Assembly (NCBI RefSeq): GCF_005222695.1
Contig: NZ_STGG01000042.1
Location: 62,001-126,000, forward strand
DNA length: 64,000 nt
Source of the DNA: Massilia sp. HP4
GTDB taxonomy: Bacteria; Pseudomonadota; Gammaproteobacteria; Burkholderiales; Burkholderiaceae_D
Reading direction: 5' to 3'
How positions within the stretch are numbered: position 1 is the stretch's first letter; every line of letters begins with the position of its first letter. The notes under the pieces are model-generated. The model made no database searches. It saw only the letters and a list, made by a program, of their open reading frames with translations, and was not told the origin of the DNA. The position numbers and the translations under genes are program-made. Below, one piece after another: positions 1 through 9,249 of this stretch.

Positions 1-158
1 TGGTGGTGCTGCCGCTGGCGCTGGCCGTGCCGGGGGCGGTGCCACTGCTGCCGGCGATCATCGTGACCCAGACCCTGGTCGAACTGGTCGCGGAACTGGT
101 CTATGTGCGCGCCATCGCCCGCCTCGGAAAATCGACTCCAACCGTTGACGCCGCATGA
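1..158 (+). CDS. C-terminal end of an integral membrane protein, possibly an arsenite/bile-acid-symporter-type permease (partial)
   Basis: The window opens inside this gene. The frame whose codons begin at position 3 stays open to a TGA at 156-158 and gives about 51 residues. They are strongly hydrophobic, with one or two membrane segments and a short polar tail ending TVDAA. The stretch TQTLVELVAELVYVRAIARL resembles the last helix of ACR3/bile-acid:sodium-symporter-like permeases, but too little is visible for a firm call. It is not clearly related to the oxidase genes that follow on the other strand. Confidence 0.4.
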   Translation, partial: VVLPLALAVPGAVPLLPAIIVTQTLVELVAELVYVRAIARLGKSTPTVDAA

Positions 159-216
159 GGCGCATCGGCTAGTCGACTGGCGCGGATCAAATACCCCCGC
201 GGGAGGTCCATGCATC

Positions 217-232
217 ATTTCCATGTGGAAAT
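217..232. promoter_or_regulatory. small inverted repeat upstream of the next gene
   Basis: Two 7-bp arms, ATTTCCA and TGGAAAT, flank a 2-bp centre 16 bp before the ATG at 249. The position would suit an operator or a small leader hairpin. No regulator is suggested by the sequence, and an arm this short can occur by chance. Confidence 0.2.
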
Positions 233-248
233 AACCTAAAGGACCGCC

Positions 249-719
249 ATGGACATTTCGCTCCCAGCAGTATCATCGACCGCCTACAGTATCGCTGTCG
301 CCGCCGAGCGGCCGCCGTTGTGGAATCCACGGGCGGCGACCTTGTGGGGGCTGCTGCTTTCGCCCGCCTTCAGCGCCTACATCCACATGCGCAACTGGCG
401 GGCGCTCGGCCAGGAAGACAAGGCCGCGGAGGCCCGGACCTGGTGTTATATGGTCATGGGATGCATCGTCGTGAGTTGCTTCCTGCCGGTCGCCGGCGAG
501 ATGCTGGGCCGCGACCTGTCCCCGCCGTCGGCAACGGCGCTCGGCCTGCTGGCCGCCTGGCATCTGTGGGGCGGGCGGGCGCAGGAACGCTATGTCGCGG
601 CGGTCATCGGCGACAGCTACGTACGCCGTCCCTGGAGCAAGTCGGTTTTCAGCGCCATCGGCGTTTTCACGGCCATCGTCGTCGCCAGCGCCCTGCTCAC
701 CGTCATCCTCCTTCCCTGA
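249..719 (+). CDS. Hypothetical membrane protein
   Basis: A 156-residue protein with an AAAGGA ribosome-binding site just before the ATG. The sequence WNPRAATLWGLLLSPAFSAY is followed by a hydrophobic segment at about residues 65-83, another at about 95-108, and a C-terminal segment at about 133-155 ending in LLP. I do not recognise a named family. The layout suggests a small inner-membrane protein with several helices. It converges on ccoH with a 15-bp gap. Confidence 0.6.
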   Translation: MDISLPAVSSTAYSIAVAAERPPLWNPRAATLWGLLLSPAFSAYIHMRNWRALGQEDKAAEARTWCYMVMGCIVVSCFLPVAGEMLGRDLSPPSATALGLLAAWHLWGGRAQERYVAAVIGDSYVRRPWSKSVFSAIGVFTAIVVASALLTVILLP

Positions 720-734
720 GGTCGGCAAGCCGCG

Positions 735-1262
735 CTAACGGACGTCCGCCTCAATTACCAGGCGCGCCTGCTTCGCCGGACTCCAGCTGCGCGCGAGGCG
801 CCAGTCGCGCGCGGCGCCCTCCACCACCACCTGCCAATGGGTCGCCTCGAGCCGCGGCAATACGGCCGAGAAGCGGCCCTGCGCATCCGGCAGCGCTTCC
901 AGTTCCATGTCGCGCTCGGGCAGGGTCGGATGCGCGAGCCGGATGTGGAACGGCGCCACCACAGGCTGGCCGCCGCTGGCCAGGCGCCCATCCAGCCGCC
1001 CCGCCCGCGCATTGTGGCTGGCTTCGAAGCTCAACGCCAGCTCGGTGGCGACGCGGTCGCGCCGCAAGTCCTGGTTGATCGCCTTGCCCTGCTTGTAATA
1101 ATCGGCCACCACCATCGCGTCGGGCTGCTGCATGCCCAGCCAGGCCGAGACGCCGGTGGCGATCATCACCGCCACCGGCCCGATCATCAGGAACCACGGC
1201 CAGCGGTGCTTGTACCACGGCGCCGGCGCGCCATGCGGGAAGTTGGGATTCGTCGCTTGCAT
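735..1262 (-). CDS. ccoH: FixH/CcoH family cbb3 oxidase assembly protein
   Basis: A 175-residue protein with one N-terminal membrane anchor (WPWFLMIGPVAVMIATG, about residues 22-42) and a periplasmic domain containing the family signature VADYYKQGKAINQDLRRD. FixH/CcoH helps assemble or stabilise cbb3 oxidase. The start chosen is the ATG at 1262, because AAGGAG lies six bases before it. An in-frame ATG at 1280 would add six residues. It is the last gene of the ccoNOQPGH operon, 42 bp after ccoG. Confidence 0.85.
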   Translation of the reverse strand: MQATNPNFPHGAPAPWYKHRWPWFLMIGPVAVMIATGVSAWLGMQQPDAMVVADYYKQGKAINQDLRRDRVATELALSFEASHNARAGRLDGRLASGGQPVVAPFHIRLAHPTLPERDMELEALPDAQGRFSAVLPRLEATHWQVVVEGAARDWRLARSWSPAKQARLVIEADVR

Positions 1263-1304
1263 GTTGTTCTCCTTGCTCATTTCAGCACACTTATCCGGGT
1301 GTGC

Positions 1305-2714
1305 TCACTTCGGAACGATGAAGGCCGCGCCTTCGCTCACGCCCAGCTCGGGGTCAGTGCTCGAGCGCACCGTGAATTCGATCTTGTTCGAGCCCGGCTT
1401 GCCGGCGCCCGGGTCGATGCGCACCCGCACCGGCACCGCGCGGGTGGTGGCGCCATCGATCGCGATCGGCCCCTCGTCGACCACCGTGGCCGACGAGATG
1501 CCGCTCACGCTCACCCGCAGCGACTGCGGCGCTTCGCTCGTGTTCATCACCTGCAGCCGGTACACGTTCTCGATGCGGCCATCCTCGACCTCGCGCCCCA
1601 TCGAGCCGCGGTCGCGGATCACGTCCAGCTTGAGCGGATTGCGCAGCAGCAGCGAGGTGCCCATCGCCGCCACCAGCAGCGCCAGCACCGCGCTGTAGAC
1701 CAGCACGCGCGGGCGCAGCATGCGGCGCCGGATCTCGGCCGAGCCGAGTTTCTGCACCAGGCCGTTCTCGGTCGCATAGCGGATCAAACCGCGCGGCCGC
1801 CCGACCTTGTCCATCACGATATTGCAGGCGTCGACGCAGGCGGCGCAGCCGATGCACTCGTACTGCAAGCCCTGGCGGATATCGATCCCGGTCGGGCATA
1901 CCTGCACGCACAGGCTGCAATCGATGCAGTCGCCGCTGTTGCCGGCGTCCGCCTTCGCTTCGCCCTTGCGGCGGCCGTTGCGCGGCTCGCCGCGCGCGAC
2001 GTCGTAGGTGACGACCAGGGTGTCCTTGTCGAACATCGCGCTCTGGAAGCGCGCATACGGGCACATATACTTGCACACCTGCTCGCGCAGCCAGCCGGCG
2101 TTGCCATAGGTGGCGAAGGAATAGAACAGGATCCAGAAGGTTTCCCACGGCCCCAGGCCGAAGGCCGCGATCTCGCCGCCCAGCGAGCGGATCGGGGTGA
2201 AGTAACCGACGAAGGAGAAGCCGGTAAACAGCGCCACCGCGCCCCATGACAAATGCTTGGCGCTGCGCTTGGCGACCTTCTCGGCATTCCAGGGCTGGCG
2301 CGCGAGCCGCATCTGGGCGCTTCTCGACCCTTCGATCTTGCGCTCGATCCACAGGAAGATCTCGGTATAGACGGTCTGCGGGCAGGCGAAGCCGCACCAG
2401 ACGCGGCCCGCCACCGCCGTCACCAGGAACAAGCCATAGGCACACACGATCAGGAGCGCCGCCAGGTAGATGAAGTCCTGCGGCCAGAACACCATGCCGG
2501 CCAGGTAAAACTTGCGGCTGGCCAGGTCGAACAAGACGGCCTGGCGGCCGTTCATGTTCAGCCATGGCAGGCCGTAGAACAGGATCTGCGTCAGCCAGAC
2601 GCAGGCCCAGCGCAGCGTGGCATAGCGTCCCTTGATCTCGCGCGGGAAGATATCCTCCCGCGCGGCGTACATGCGGACGACCGCTTCGCGCGGCGCTCCA
2701 TCGGGGTCTTTCAT
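1305..2714 (-). CDS. ccoG: CcoG/FixG polyferredoxin-like cytochrome c oxidase accessory protein
   Basis: A 469-residue membrane protein with several transmembrane segments, the family motif VWCGFACPQTVYTEIF and two ferredoxin-type cysteine clusters, CIDCSLCVQVCP and CIGCAACVDACN, each able to bind a 4Fe-4S centre. A C-terminal immunoglobulin-like FixG domain follows. In characterised species CcoG reduces copper for CuB insertion into cbb3 oxidase. The ATG at 2714 overlaps the ccoP stop as ATGA, so translation is probably coupled. An in-frame upstream start at 2777 lies inside ccoP and is unlikely. Confidence 0.93.
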   Translation of the reverse strand: MKDPDGAPREAVVRMYAAREDIFPREIKGRYATLRWACVWLTQILFYGLPWLNMNGRQAVLFDLASRKFYLAGMVFWPQDFIYLAALLIVCAYGLFLVTAVAGRVWCGFACPQTVYTEIFLWIERKIEGSRSAQMRLARQPWNAEKVAKRSAKHLSWGAVALFTGFSFVGYFTPIRSLGGEIAAFGLGPWETFWILFYSFATYGNAGWLREQVCKYMCPYARFQSAMFDKDTLVVTYDVARGEPRNGRRKGEAKADAGNSGDCIDCSLCVQVCPTGIDIRQGLQYECIGCAACVDACNIVMDKVGRPRGLIRYATENGLVQKLGSAEIRRRMLRPRVLVYSAVLALLVAAMGTSLLLRNPLKLDVIRDRGSMGREVEDGRIENVYRLQVMNTSEAPQSLRVSVSGISSATVVDEGPIAIDGATTRAVPVRVRIDPGAGKPGSNKIEFTVRSSTDPELGVSEGAAFIVPK

Positions 2715-3667
2715 TTTGCTGCCGTCGCTTTCGCAGGATTGATCGGCGCCGGCGCGACCGGATTCGACAGGCTCCACACATAGGCCGCCAGCACGTGGAC
2801 CTTCTCTTCACCCAAAAAATCGCCGAAGGCCGGCATGGTGTTGGTGCGGCCCTTGCGGATCGTCTCCATCACGGTCTCGACGCTGCCGCCGTAGAGCCAG
2901 GTCTTGTCGGCCAGGTTCGGGGCGCCCAGCATCGCATTGCCCTTGCCGTCGGCGCCGTGGCAGGCCACGCAGGTGGCGAACTTCGGCTTGCCGAAGGCGA
3001 CCTTGATCGGATCGGCCGACAGGCCCGACAGCGAGCGTACGTAGTGGGCCACGCTCTCGACATCCTTGTCCGACCCCAGCGCCGCGCCCATCGGCGGCAT
3101 CATGCCGGTGCGGCCGTTCATGATCGTGGTTTTGATGACGTCCGGCTCGCCGCCGTGCAGCCAGTCGCTGTCAGCCAGGTTCGGGAAGCCCTTGCTGCCG
3201 CGCGCGTCCGAGCCGTGGCACTGCGAGCAATAGGTCAGGAACAGGCGCTCGCCGATCGCATGTGCCTGCGGGTCGGCCGCCACTGCTTTCAAATCGAGCT
3301 TCTTGTACTGCTCGAACAGCGGGCCGTATTCGGCCTTGGCCTGTTTCAATTCGGCCTGGTACTCGCCGACCTGGTTCCAGCCCAGGGTACCGCGCCAGGC
3401 GCCCAGGCCCGGATACAGCACCAGGTAGCCGGCCGCGAACAGGATCGACAGCCAGAACATGACGATCCACCAGCGCGGCATCGGCGTGTTCAGCTCGGTC
3501 AGGTCTTCGTCCCACACGTGGCCGGTGGTCTGCTGCGGCTTGCCGTCGGCATCGAGCCTGACCTTGTACTTGGACTGCGACCAGAGCAGGATGCCGCAGC
3601 CGGCGATCGACAAAATGGTAATGACCGCGACGTAGTAGTGCCAGAAGTCGTTGAAGAAGTCGGCCAT
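2711..3667 (-). CDS. ccoP: cbb3 cytochrome c oxidase subunit III, dihaem CcoP
   Basis: A 318-residue protein with an N-terminal FixP domain, membrane segments at about residues 12-30 and 66-86, and two class-I cytochrome c domains with haem motifs CSQCH (147-151) and CVACH (233-237). The distal Met ligands are probably in the MMPPMG and NTMPAFGDF regions. CcoP passes electrons from soluble cytochromes to CcoO and CcoN in the inner membrane. AGGAG precedes the ATG, and the stop overlaps the start of ccoG. Confidence 0.96.
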   Translation of the reverse strand: MADFFNDFWHYYVAVITILSIAGCGILLWSQSKYKVRLDADGKPQQTTGHVWDEDLTELNTPMPRWWIVMFWLSILFAAGYLVLYPGLGAWRGTLGWNQVGEYQAELKQAKAEYGPLFEQYKKLDLKAVAADPQAHAIGERLFLTYCSQCHGSDARGSKGFPNLADSDWLHGGEPDVIKTTIMNGRTGMMPPMGAALGSDKDVESVAHYVRSLSGLSADPIKVAFGKPKFATCVACHGADGKGNAMLGAPNLADKTWLYGGSVETVMETIRKGRTNTMPAFGDFLGEEKVHVLAAYVWSLSNPVAPAPINPAKATAAK

Positions 3668-3668
3668 G

Positions 3669-3845
3669 TCAATGCTCCTCGCCCTGGTCGCAAGTAGGAT
3701 CGTCCGCGAACGGCAACTGCGCGGCCGCGTCGAAATCGCTGCCCTTGTGCAGCAGGTAGGTCCAGCCCACGATGCCCATGAAGGTCGCGAAGCTGATCAC
3801 GGTCATGACGCTGCTGGCGTCGTCAAAAATTTGTTGGAGTGCCAT
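3669..3845 (-). CDS. ccoQ: CcoQ/FixQ small cbb3 oxidase subunit
   Basis: A 58-residue protein with a single membrane helix (VMTVISFATFMGIVGWTYLL, about residues 13-32), then HKGSDFDAAAQLPFADD and an acidic tail. This is the usual shape of CcoQ, which stabilises the oxidase core. GAGGA precedes the ATG at 3845. It sits in the canonical place between ccoO and ccoP with only a base or so of spacing on either side. Confidence 0.92.
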   Translation of the reverse strand: MALQQIFDDASSVMTVISFATFMGIVGWTYLLHKGSDFDAAAQLPFADDPTCDQGEEH

Positions 3846-3846
3846 T

Positions 3847-4461
3847 TCAGTTCCTCGTCTTGATCTGGGTGCCCAGGCCCTGCAGGTAGGCGACCAGCGC
3901 GTCCTGCTCGGTCTTGTCGACCAGGTCTTGCGGCGCCAGCGCGATCTCTTCATCGGTGTAGGGCACGCCGACGCGGCGCAGCGCGCGCATCTTCGGCATG
4001 ATCTCGGCCGGGACCAGGCGGGTAGCGGCCAGCCACGGATAGGCCGGCATATTCGATTCCGGCACCACGTCGCGCGGATTGTCGAGGTGGGTGCGGTGCC
4101 ATTCGTCGCTGTAGCGGCCGCCCACCCGCGCCAGGTCGGGACCGGTGCGCTTGGAGCCCCACTGGAAGGGGTGCTCGTAGACCGACTCTCCGGCCACCGA
4201 GTAGTGGCCATACCGTTCGGTCTCGGCGCGGAACGGCCGGATCATCTGCGAGTGGCAGCCATAGCAGCCCTCGCGGATATACACGTCGCGGCCGGCCAGG
4301 CGCAGCGGCGAGTAGGGTTTCAGGCCGGCGACCGGTTCGGTGGTCGACTTCTGGAAGAACAGCGGCACGATCTCGACCAGGCCGCCGAAGGAGATGACCA
4401 GCAGGACGAGGCCGATCAGCAGCCACACATTCTTCTCGATCCACTCATGGGTGAATTTCAT
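3847..4461 (-). CDS. ccoO: cbb3 cytochrome c oxidase subunit II, monohaem CcoO
   Basis: A 204-residue protein with an N-terminal anchor (about residues 11-31) and the haem c motif CYGCH in the family context [17 protein letters not shown]. The haem Met ligand is probably in [11 protein letters not shown]. CcoO is the membrane-anchored monohaem subunit that relays electrons to CcoN. The length matches the family. AGGAG lies seven bases before the ATG at 4461. Confidence 0.96.
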   Translation of the reverse strand: MKFTHEWIEKNVWLLIGLVLLVISFGGLVEIVPLFFQKSTTEPVAGLKPYSPLRLAGRDVYIREGCYGCHSQMIRPFRAETERYGHYSVAGESVYEHPFQWGSKRTGPDLARVGGRYSDEWHRTHLDNPRDVVPESNMPAYPWLAATRLVPAEIMPKMRALRRVGVPYTDEEIALAPQDLVDKTEQDALVAYLQGLGTQIKTRN

Positions 4462-4479
4462 TGCAGACTCCTGGTTTCT

Positions 4480-5940
4480 TTAGGCTGGGACGACATGCTC
4501 GGCTTCGTTCACGCCGTGCGGATTCTTCGGCCCGACCGGGATCGGGACGTCGACGCTCCTGGTGCCGCGCAGCGTCATCCAGGTATTCCAGGCCATCAGG
4601 ACCATGCCCGACAGGTAGAGGGCGCCACCGGTCACGCGGATCACGTAGTAGGGATAGGTCGCCTTGACGCTCTCGGCGAAGGTATAGGTCAGCGTGCCGT
4701 CGGCGTTCACCGCGCGCCACATCAGGCCCTGCATCACGCCGGCGATCCACATCGAGGCGATGTACAGCACGACGCCGATGGTGGCGACCCAAAAGTGCGT
4801 CTCGACCATCGCGACACTGTGCATCTGCTTCTTGCCGGCGACACGCGGAAGGATGTAGTAGATCGAACCCATCGTGATGAAGCCGACCCAGCCCAGGGCG
4901 CCGGCGTGGACGTGGGCGACGGTCCAGTCGGTGTAGTGCGACAGCGCGTTGATGGTCTTGATCGACATCATCGGGCCCTCGAAGGTGGCCATGCCGTAGA
5001 ACGACAGCGAGACGATCATGAACTTCAACAGCGGATCCGAACGCAGCTTGTGCCAGGCGCCCGACAGGGTCATGATCCCGTTGATCATGCCGCCCCACGA
5101 TGGCGCCAGCAGGATGATCGAGAACACCATGCCCAGCGACTGGGTCCAGTCGGGCAGCGCGGTGTAGTGCAGGTGATGCGGGCCGGCCCACATATAGGTG
5201 AAGATCAGCGCCCAGAAGTGGACGATCGACAGGCGGTACGAATACACGGGACGCTCGGCCTGCTTCGGAATGAAGTAGTACACCATGCCCAGGTAGCCGG
5301 CAGTCAGGATGAAGCCGACCGCGTTATGGCCGTACCACCACTGGATCATGGCGTCCTGCACGCCCGCATACACCGAATACGACTTCATGGCCGACGCCGG
5401 GGTGACCATGCCGTTCACGATGTGCAGGATGGCGACGGCCAGGATGAAGGCGCCGAAGAACCAGTTGGCGACGTAGATGTGCTTGACCTTGCGCTTGACG
5501 ATGGTGCCGAAGAAGACCACGGCGTAGGCGACCCAGACGATGGCGATCAGGATCGCGATCGGCCATTCGAGTTCGGCGTACTCCTTGCCGCGCGTGAAGC
5601 CCATCGGTAGCGAGACCGCGGCGCACAGCAGCACCGCCTGCCAGCCCCAGAAGGTGAACGCGGCCAGCTTGTCCGAGAACAGCCTGACCTGGCAGGTGCG
5701 CTGCACCACGTAATACGAGGTGGCGAACAGGCCGCAGATGCCGAAGGCGAAGATGACCGCGTTGGTGTGCAGCGGACGCAGGCGTCCGTAGCTGAGCCAT
5801 GGGATATCGAAATTGAGCGCGGGCCAGGCCAGCTGGGCCGCGATGAACACCCCTGCCGCCATGCCGATCACGCCCCAGACCACGGTCGCGATGGCAAACT
5901 GGCGCACGATCTTGTAGTTATAGTTTAGACTGCTGTCCAA
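4480..5940 (-). CDS. ccoN: cbb3 cytochrome c oxidase subunit I, catalytic CcoN
   Basis: A haem-copper oxidase catalytic subunit of about 486 residues with many membrane helices. Haem- and CuB-ligand histidines are visible in [37 protein letters not shown] and [14 protein letters not shown]. It reduces oxygen at high affinity under micro-oxic conditions. The start chosen is a TTG at 5940, because AGGAG lies just upstream and the protein then begins DSSLNYNYK as relatives do. A GTG at 5961 would add seven residues. A perfect FNR/Anr box lies 68 bp upstream. Confidence 0.95.
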   Translation of the reverse strand: MDSSLNYNYKIVRQFAIATVVWGVIGMAAGVFIAAQLAWPALNFDIPWLSYGRLRPLHTNAVIFAFGICGLFATSYYVVQRTCQVRLFSDKLAAFTFWGWQAVLLCAAVSLPMGFTRGKEYAELEWPIAILIAIVWVAYAVVFFGTIVKRKVKHIYVANWFFGAFILAVAILHIVNGMVTPASAMKSYSVYAGVQDAMIQWWYGHNAVGFILTAGYLGMVYYFIPKQAERPVYSYRLSIVHFWALIFTYMWAGPHHLHYTALPDWTQSLGMVFSIILLAPSWGGMINGIMTLSGAWHKLRSDPLLKFMIVSLSFYGMATFEGPMMSIKTINALSHYTDWTVAHVHAGALGWVGFITMGSIYYILPRVAGKKQMHSVAMVETHFWVATIGVVLYIASMWIAGVMQGLMWRAVNADGTLTYTFAESVKATYPYYVIRVTGGALYLSGMVLMAWNTWMTLRGTRSVDVPIPVGPKNPHGVNEAEHVVPA

Positions 5941-6007
5941 GATACTCTCCTGAAATGACACGATTGAGTGACAGTCAGGAGTGTGCGTTTACGTACCTTA
6001 AAAATCC

Positions 6008-6021
6008 TTGATGTGTATCAA
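6008..6021. promoter_or_regulatory. Perfect FNR/Anr box upstream of ccoN
   Basis: TTGATGTGTATCAA matches the TTGAT-N4-ATCAA consensus in all ten defined positions. It lies 68 bp before the ccoN start, the usual place for an activating site of an oxygen-sensing FNR/Anr regulator. Being symmetric it could also act toward the gene at 6186, although a second, weaker site is closer to that gene. Confidence 0.85.
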
Positions 6022-6106
6022 AATGTTCCTTGATGGATAGAGTATGAGGAACGTCTGTTGTGGCCGGGGCTGCGACACTTTCTTCCACGATTCCGCGGGC
6101 ATCGTT

Positions 6107-6120
6107 TTGAGATGAATCAA
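6107..6120. promoter_or_regulatory. FNR/Anr-like box with one mismatch
   Basis: TTGAGATGAATCAA differs from TTGAT-N4-ATCAA at one position. It ends 65 bp before the ATG of the DksA/TraR-like gene at 6186, so it could activate that gene when oxygen is low. The assignment rests only on motif and position. Confidence 0.5.
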
Positions 6121-6185
6121 GTCCAAAACTAGACGGCCCACCGTCCCGGGAGGGCTTTTCCTCAACTAAGCAATAAGGAATCGCT

Positions 6186-6584
6186 ATGCCGCCTCTTTCC
6201 CAATCCGTTCACGAAGAAATGTCGAAGCGCCTGAACCAGGCGCGCGAAGACCTGCTGGGCGCCGTGCGTTCGCGCACCACGGCCGACGAAGGCGATGCGC
6301 CATCGATCGGTCCCCTAGCGCACGAAGCGCAAGGAGACGACCGCAATACCGCCGAGATGATCGGCCACGACGAGGTTCATCTCGCCGAGCACGATGCCAA
6401 CACCCTGCACGAGATCGACGTCGCCCTCGGCAAGCTAGAGGCCGGCGGCGCCGGCATCTGCGAGTCGTGCGGGCGCGAGATTCCCGACGCCCGCCTGCTG
6501 GCCACGCCGGCTGTGCGCAACTGCATCGAGTGCCAGGACCGCATCGAGAAGGAAACGCATACGGGTCGCGGCCCGACCATGTGA
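6186..6584 (+). CDS. DksA/TraR-family C4 zinc-finger protein
   Basis: A 132-residue protein with a helical, acidic N-terminal half and a C-terminal zinc finger, CESCGREIPDARLLATPAVR followed by NCIECQ (two CxxC pairs). The proline- and arginine-containing finger is typical of the TraR/DksA group, which bind RNA polymerase through the secondary channel or act as uncharacterised regulators. AAGGAA precedes the ATG. The gene lies between the two cbb3 operons, has a near-consensus Anr site upstream and ends at a strong palindromic terminator. Confidence 0.82.
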   Translation: MPPLSQSVHEEMSKRLNQAREDLLGAVRSRTTADEGDAPSIGPLAHEAQGDDRNTAEMIGHDEVHLAEHDANTLHEIDVALGKLEAGGAGICESCGREIPDARLLATPAVRNCIECQDRIEKETHTGRGPTM

Positions 6585-6591
6585 CGGTCCA

Positions 6592-6621
6592 GCCGGGCCG
6601 GCGGCGCGCCGCCGGCCCGGC
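6592..6621. terminator. Perfect 30-bp GC palindrome between convergent genes
   Basis: The 15-base half GCCGGGCCGGCGGCG is followed directly by its exact reverse complement. The palindrome fills the 38-bp gap between the DksA-like gene (stop at 6584) and the ccoS stop at 6623. A very stable stem with a small loop would form in either direction. There is only a short T-rich stretch on the plus side (6626-6628), so it is probably a bidirectional terminator. Confidence 0.7.
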
Positions 6622-6622
6622 A

Positions 6623-6775
6623 TCAATTTCCCGCCCGATCGTCATCCTGCAAGACGCGATACGCCGGCCCCTCCAGGTCATCGAACTGCCCGCTGTCGGC
6701 CGCCCCGAAAAACACCCACAAGGCCCCCGCCACCACCAGCACGCTGAGCGGCACCAGCAAATACAAGGCTTCCAT
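6623..6775 (-). CDS. ccoS: CcoS/FixS cbb3 oxidase maturation protein
   Basis: A 50-residue protein with one N-terminal membrane helix (LYLLVPLSVLVVAGALWVFF) followed by ADSGQFDDLEGPAYRVLQDD, the typical CcoS signature. CcoS is needed for haem and copper insertion into CcoN. It starts 2 bp after the ccoI stop, as in most fixIS pairs. Confidence 0.93.
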   Translation of the reverse strand: MEALYLLVPLSVLVVAGALWVFFGAADSGQFDDLEGPAYRVLQDDDRAGN

Positions 6776-6777
6776 CG

Positions 6778-9249
6778 TCAATCCTTTCGCAAGCGCAGCG
6801 CATTGAGCACGACCACGGCCGAACTGGCCGCCATGCCGATCCCCGCCAGCCAGGGATTGAGGAGGCCAACCGCCGCCGCCGGAATCGCCGCCACGTTGTA
6901 CACCGTGGCCCAGGCCAGGTTCTGGCGGATCACCGCCAGCGTGCGGCGCGCCGTATCGAGCGTGTCGGCCAGCGGCGCCAGGCTGTCGCCCATCAGCACG
7001 CCATCGGCATGCAGCTGGGCCAGTTCGGCCCCGCGTCCCATTGCGAACGAGACGTCGGCCCCGCGCAGCACGGCTGCGTCGTTGATGCCGTCGCCGACCA
7101 TCGCCACCACCGCGCCGTCCTGCTGCAGGCGCCGCACATAGGCCAGCTTCTCTTGCGGCAGCTTGCCGCCGATGGCGGTCGAGATGCCCAGCCGCGCCGC
7201 TACGGCTTGCGCTGCGTGCTGCTCGTCGCCGCTGAGCAGGATCACGGTCTTGCCGCTGGCGCGGATGCGCTGCACCACGTCGGCCGCCTCTTGCCGCAGG
7301 CCGTCGGCCAGGTCGAAGCGCCCCAGCCAGCCATCGCTGTTGCCGAGCCAGACCGAGGTGGTACCGGCCGGCACCGCGGCGCGTGCCACGCCGCCCGCCA
7401 CGCCGGCGACCCAGGCCGCGCTGCCCAGCCGGTAATAACGTCCTTCGACCCAGCCCTCCACACCTTGCCCGACCGTGAACTGCACCTGGCTGGCGCGGCC
7501 CGCCTCGGCCGGCGAGGCGACCACCGCCTCGCGGATCGCGGTGGCCAGCGGGTGCGGGTTGTCGGCTTCCAGCGCGGCGGCGATGCGCAGGCAGTCGAAG
7601 CCGGGCACTGTTCCCACCGACAGGGTCTGGCGCAGCACCGGGCGGCCATGGGTCAACGTTCCGGTCTTGTCGAACACCACATGGGTCGCGCGGTCGAAGG
7701 TCTCCAGCGTGTGCGGCTGCACCGCCAGCACGCCGCGCCGCAGCAGGCGATCGGTGGCGGCGGCCAGCGCGGTCGGCGTGGCCAGCGACAGCGCGCACGG
7801 GCAGGACACCACCAGTACCGCGATCGCCACCTGCCAGGCGCGGCTCGGGTCGACCTGCAGCCAGGCGACATAGGCCAGCACGGTCAGGCACAGCAGGCCG
7901 AACACGAACCAGGCCGCGACCCGGTCGGCCCACAGGGCCAGCGCTGGTTTGCCCTGTCCCGCGCGCTCGACCAGGCGCACCAGCATGGCGAGGGTACTGT
8001 CGTGGGCGGTCGAGGTCACGCGCAGCACGATGGTCCCGGCCACATTGACCGCACCGCCCGGGACCGGGTCGCCGATGCCGCGGTGCTGGGTGCGGCTTTC
8101 GCCGGTGAGCAATGCCAAGTCGACCTCGGTGTCGCCGTCGACGATCGTGCCGTCGGCCGGCGCCGCCTGGCCGGCGCGCACCAGCACCAGGTCGTCCACC
8201 CGCAGGCTGGCCGCCATCACCAGCTCGAGGTCCTCATCCCCCCTGCGCAGCTGTGGATCGCCGCGCAGGCGCAGCGCCGATGGCGGCAGGCCCTGCTGCA
8301 GGCGCTCGAGCGCGCCGGCGGCCTTGCGGCGCGCACCCAGCTCCAGGTAGCGGCTGCCCAGCAGCAGGAACACGAACATGGTCACCGAATCGAAATAGAC
8401 GTCGCCGCGACCGGTCGCCAGCGCATGCACGCTGCCCACGAAGGCGGCGCCGATCCCGAGCGCGACCGGCACATCCATGCCCGGCAGTCCACGCCGCAGG
8501 TCGCGCCAGGCCCCGGCAAAGAAGGGCCGGGCCGAATACAGCACCGCCGGCAAGGTCAGAAAGAACGAGGCCCAATGCATCAGCGCCGTCATGGCGGCGT
8601 CCATCGTGCCTTCGTCGGCCATGTATACCGGCACCGCGTACATCATCACCTGCATCATCGACAGGCCGGCCACAAACAGCTGGCGGAACAGCGTCTTGCG
8701 CGCGCGCTCGAGCTGCTCGCCGTGGCGCCGCGCGTCATGCGGATACGCCGTGTAGCCGATCGCGCGCAGGGTGCGCAGGATGGCGCTCGGCCGGCAGCCG
8801 GACGGATCCCAGCGCACGAACAGGCGTTCGGTGGCCACGTTCAGGCTCACGTCCAATACGCCCGGCAACTGCTGCAGGCGGCGTTCGATCAGCCACACGC
8901 AGGCGGCGCAGCGGATGCCCTCGACCGTGAAACTGGCCGCGCCGTCGAGATCGGCGCCATCGACCAGCTCCAGCTCGGGCGCATTGGCGGCCTCGATGTC
9001 GGCCTGGGTGGCGTAGGCGGTGCGGGTCGCGTAATAGTCGGCGAAGCCGCCGTCGACAATGGCCTGGGCCGCCGCCGCGCAGCCGGGACAGCACATGCGC
9101 TGGACGTTGCCGCCGACCGTGGCTTGCCAATGGCTGTCGTGCGGCACCGGCAGGCCGCAGTGAAAACACCCGGCGGTCAGCGCGCGCGCCGCCGTGCCGG
9201 CACTGGCGCCGGCGGTGTCGCGCACCGCTTCTTCAAGGACCGCGCTCAT
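6778..9249 (-). CDS. ccoI: CcoI/FixI copper-translocating P1B-type ATPase
   Basis: An 823-residue cation pump. In order it shows an N-terminal Cys-rich metal-binding region (CFHCGLPVP, MCCPGCAAAAQAI), a heavy-metal-associated domain (GIRCAACVWLIERRL), membrane helices, an actuator domain with LLTGES, the CPC transport motif (VVSCPCALSLATPTAL), the phosphorylation site DKTGTL and the hinge GDGINDAAVL. It supplies copper for CuB of cbb3 oxidase. GGGAGG precedes the ATG at 9249, which overlaps the upstream gene's stop as ATGA. Confidence 0.95.
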   Translation of the reverse strand: MSAVLEEAVRDTAGASAGTAARALTAGCFHCGLPVPHDSHWQATVGGNVQRMCCPGCAAAAQAIVDGGFADYYATRTAYATQADIEAANAPELELVDGADLDGAASFTVEGIRCAACVWLIERRLQQLPGVLDVSLNVATERLFVRWDPSGCRPSAILRTLRAIGYTAYPHDARRHGEQLERARKTLFRQLFVAGLSMMQVMMYAVPVYMADEGTMDAAMTALMHWASFFLTLPAVLYSARPFFAGAWRDLRRGLPGMDVPVALGIGAAFVGSVHALATGRGDVYFDSVTMFVFLLLGSRYLELGARRKAAGALERLQQGLPPSALRLRGDPQLRRGDEDLELVMAASLRVDDLVLVRAGQAAPADGTIVDGDTEVDLALLTGESRTQHRGIGDPVPGGAVNVAGTIVLRVTSTAHDSTLAMLVRLVERAGQGKPALALWADRVAAWFVFGLLCLTVLAYVAWLQVDPSRAWQVAIAVLVVSCPCALSLATPTALAAATDRLLRRGVLAVQPHTLETFDRATHVVFDKTGTLTHGRPVLRQTLSVGTVPGFDCLRIAAALEADNPHPLATAIREAVVASPAEAGRASQVQFTVGQGVEGWVEGRYYRLGSAAWVAGVAGGVARAAVPAGTTSVWLGNSDGWLGRFDLADGLRQEAADVVQRIRASGKTVILLSGDEQHAAQAVAARLGISTAIGGKLPQEKLAYVRRLQQDGAVVAMVGDGINDAAVLRGADVSFAMGRGAELAQLHADGVLMGDSLAPLADTLDTARRTLAVIRQNLAWATVYNVAAIPAAAVGLLNPWLAGIGMAASSAVVVLNALRLRKD

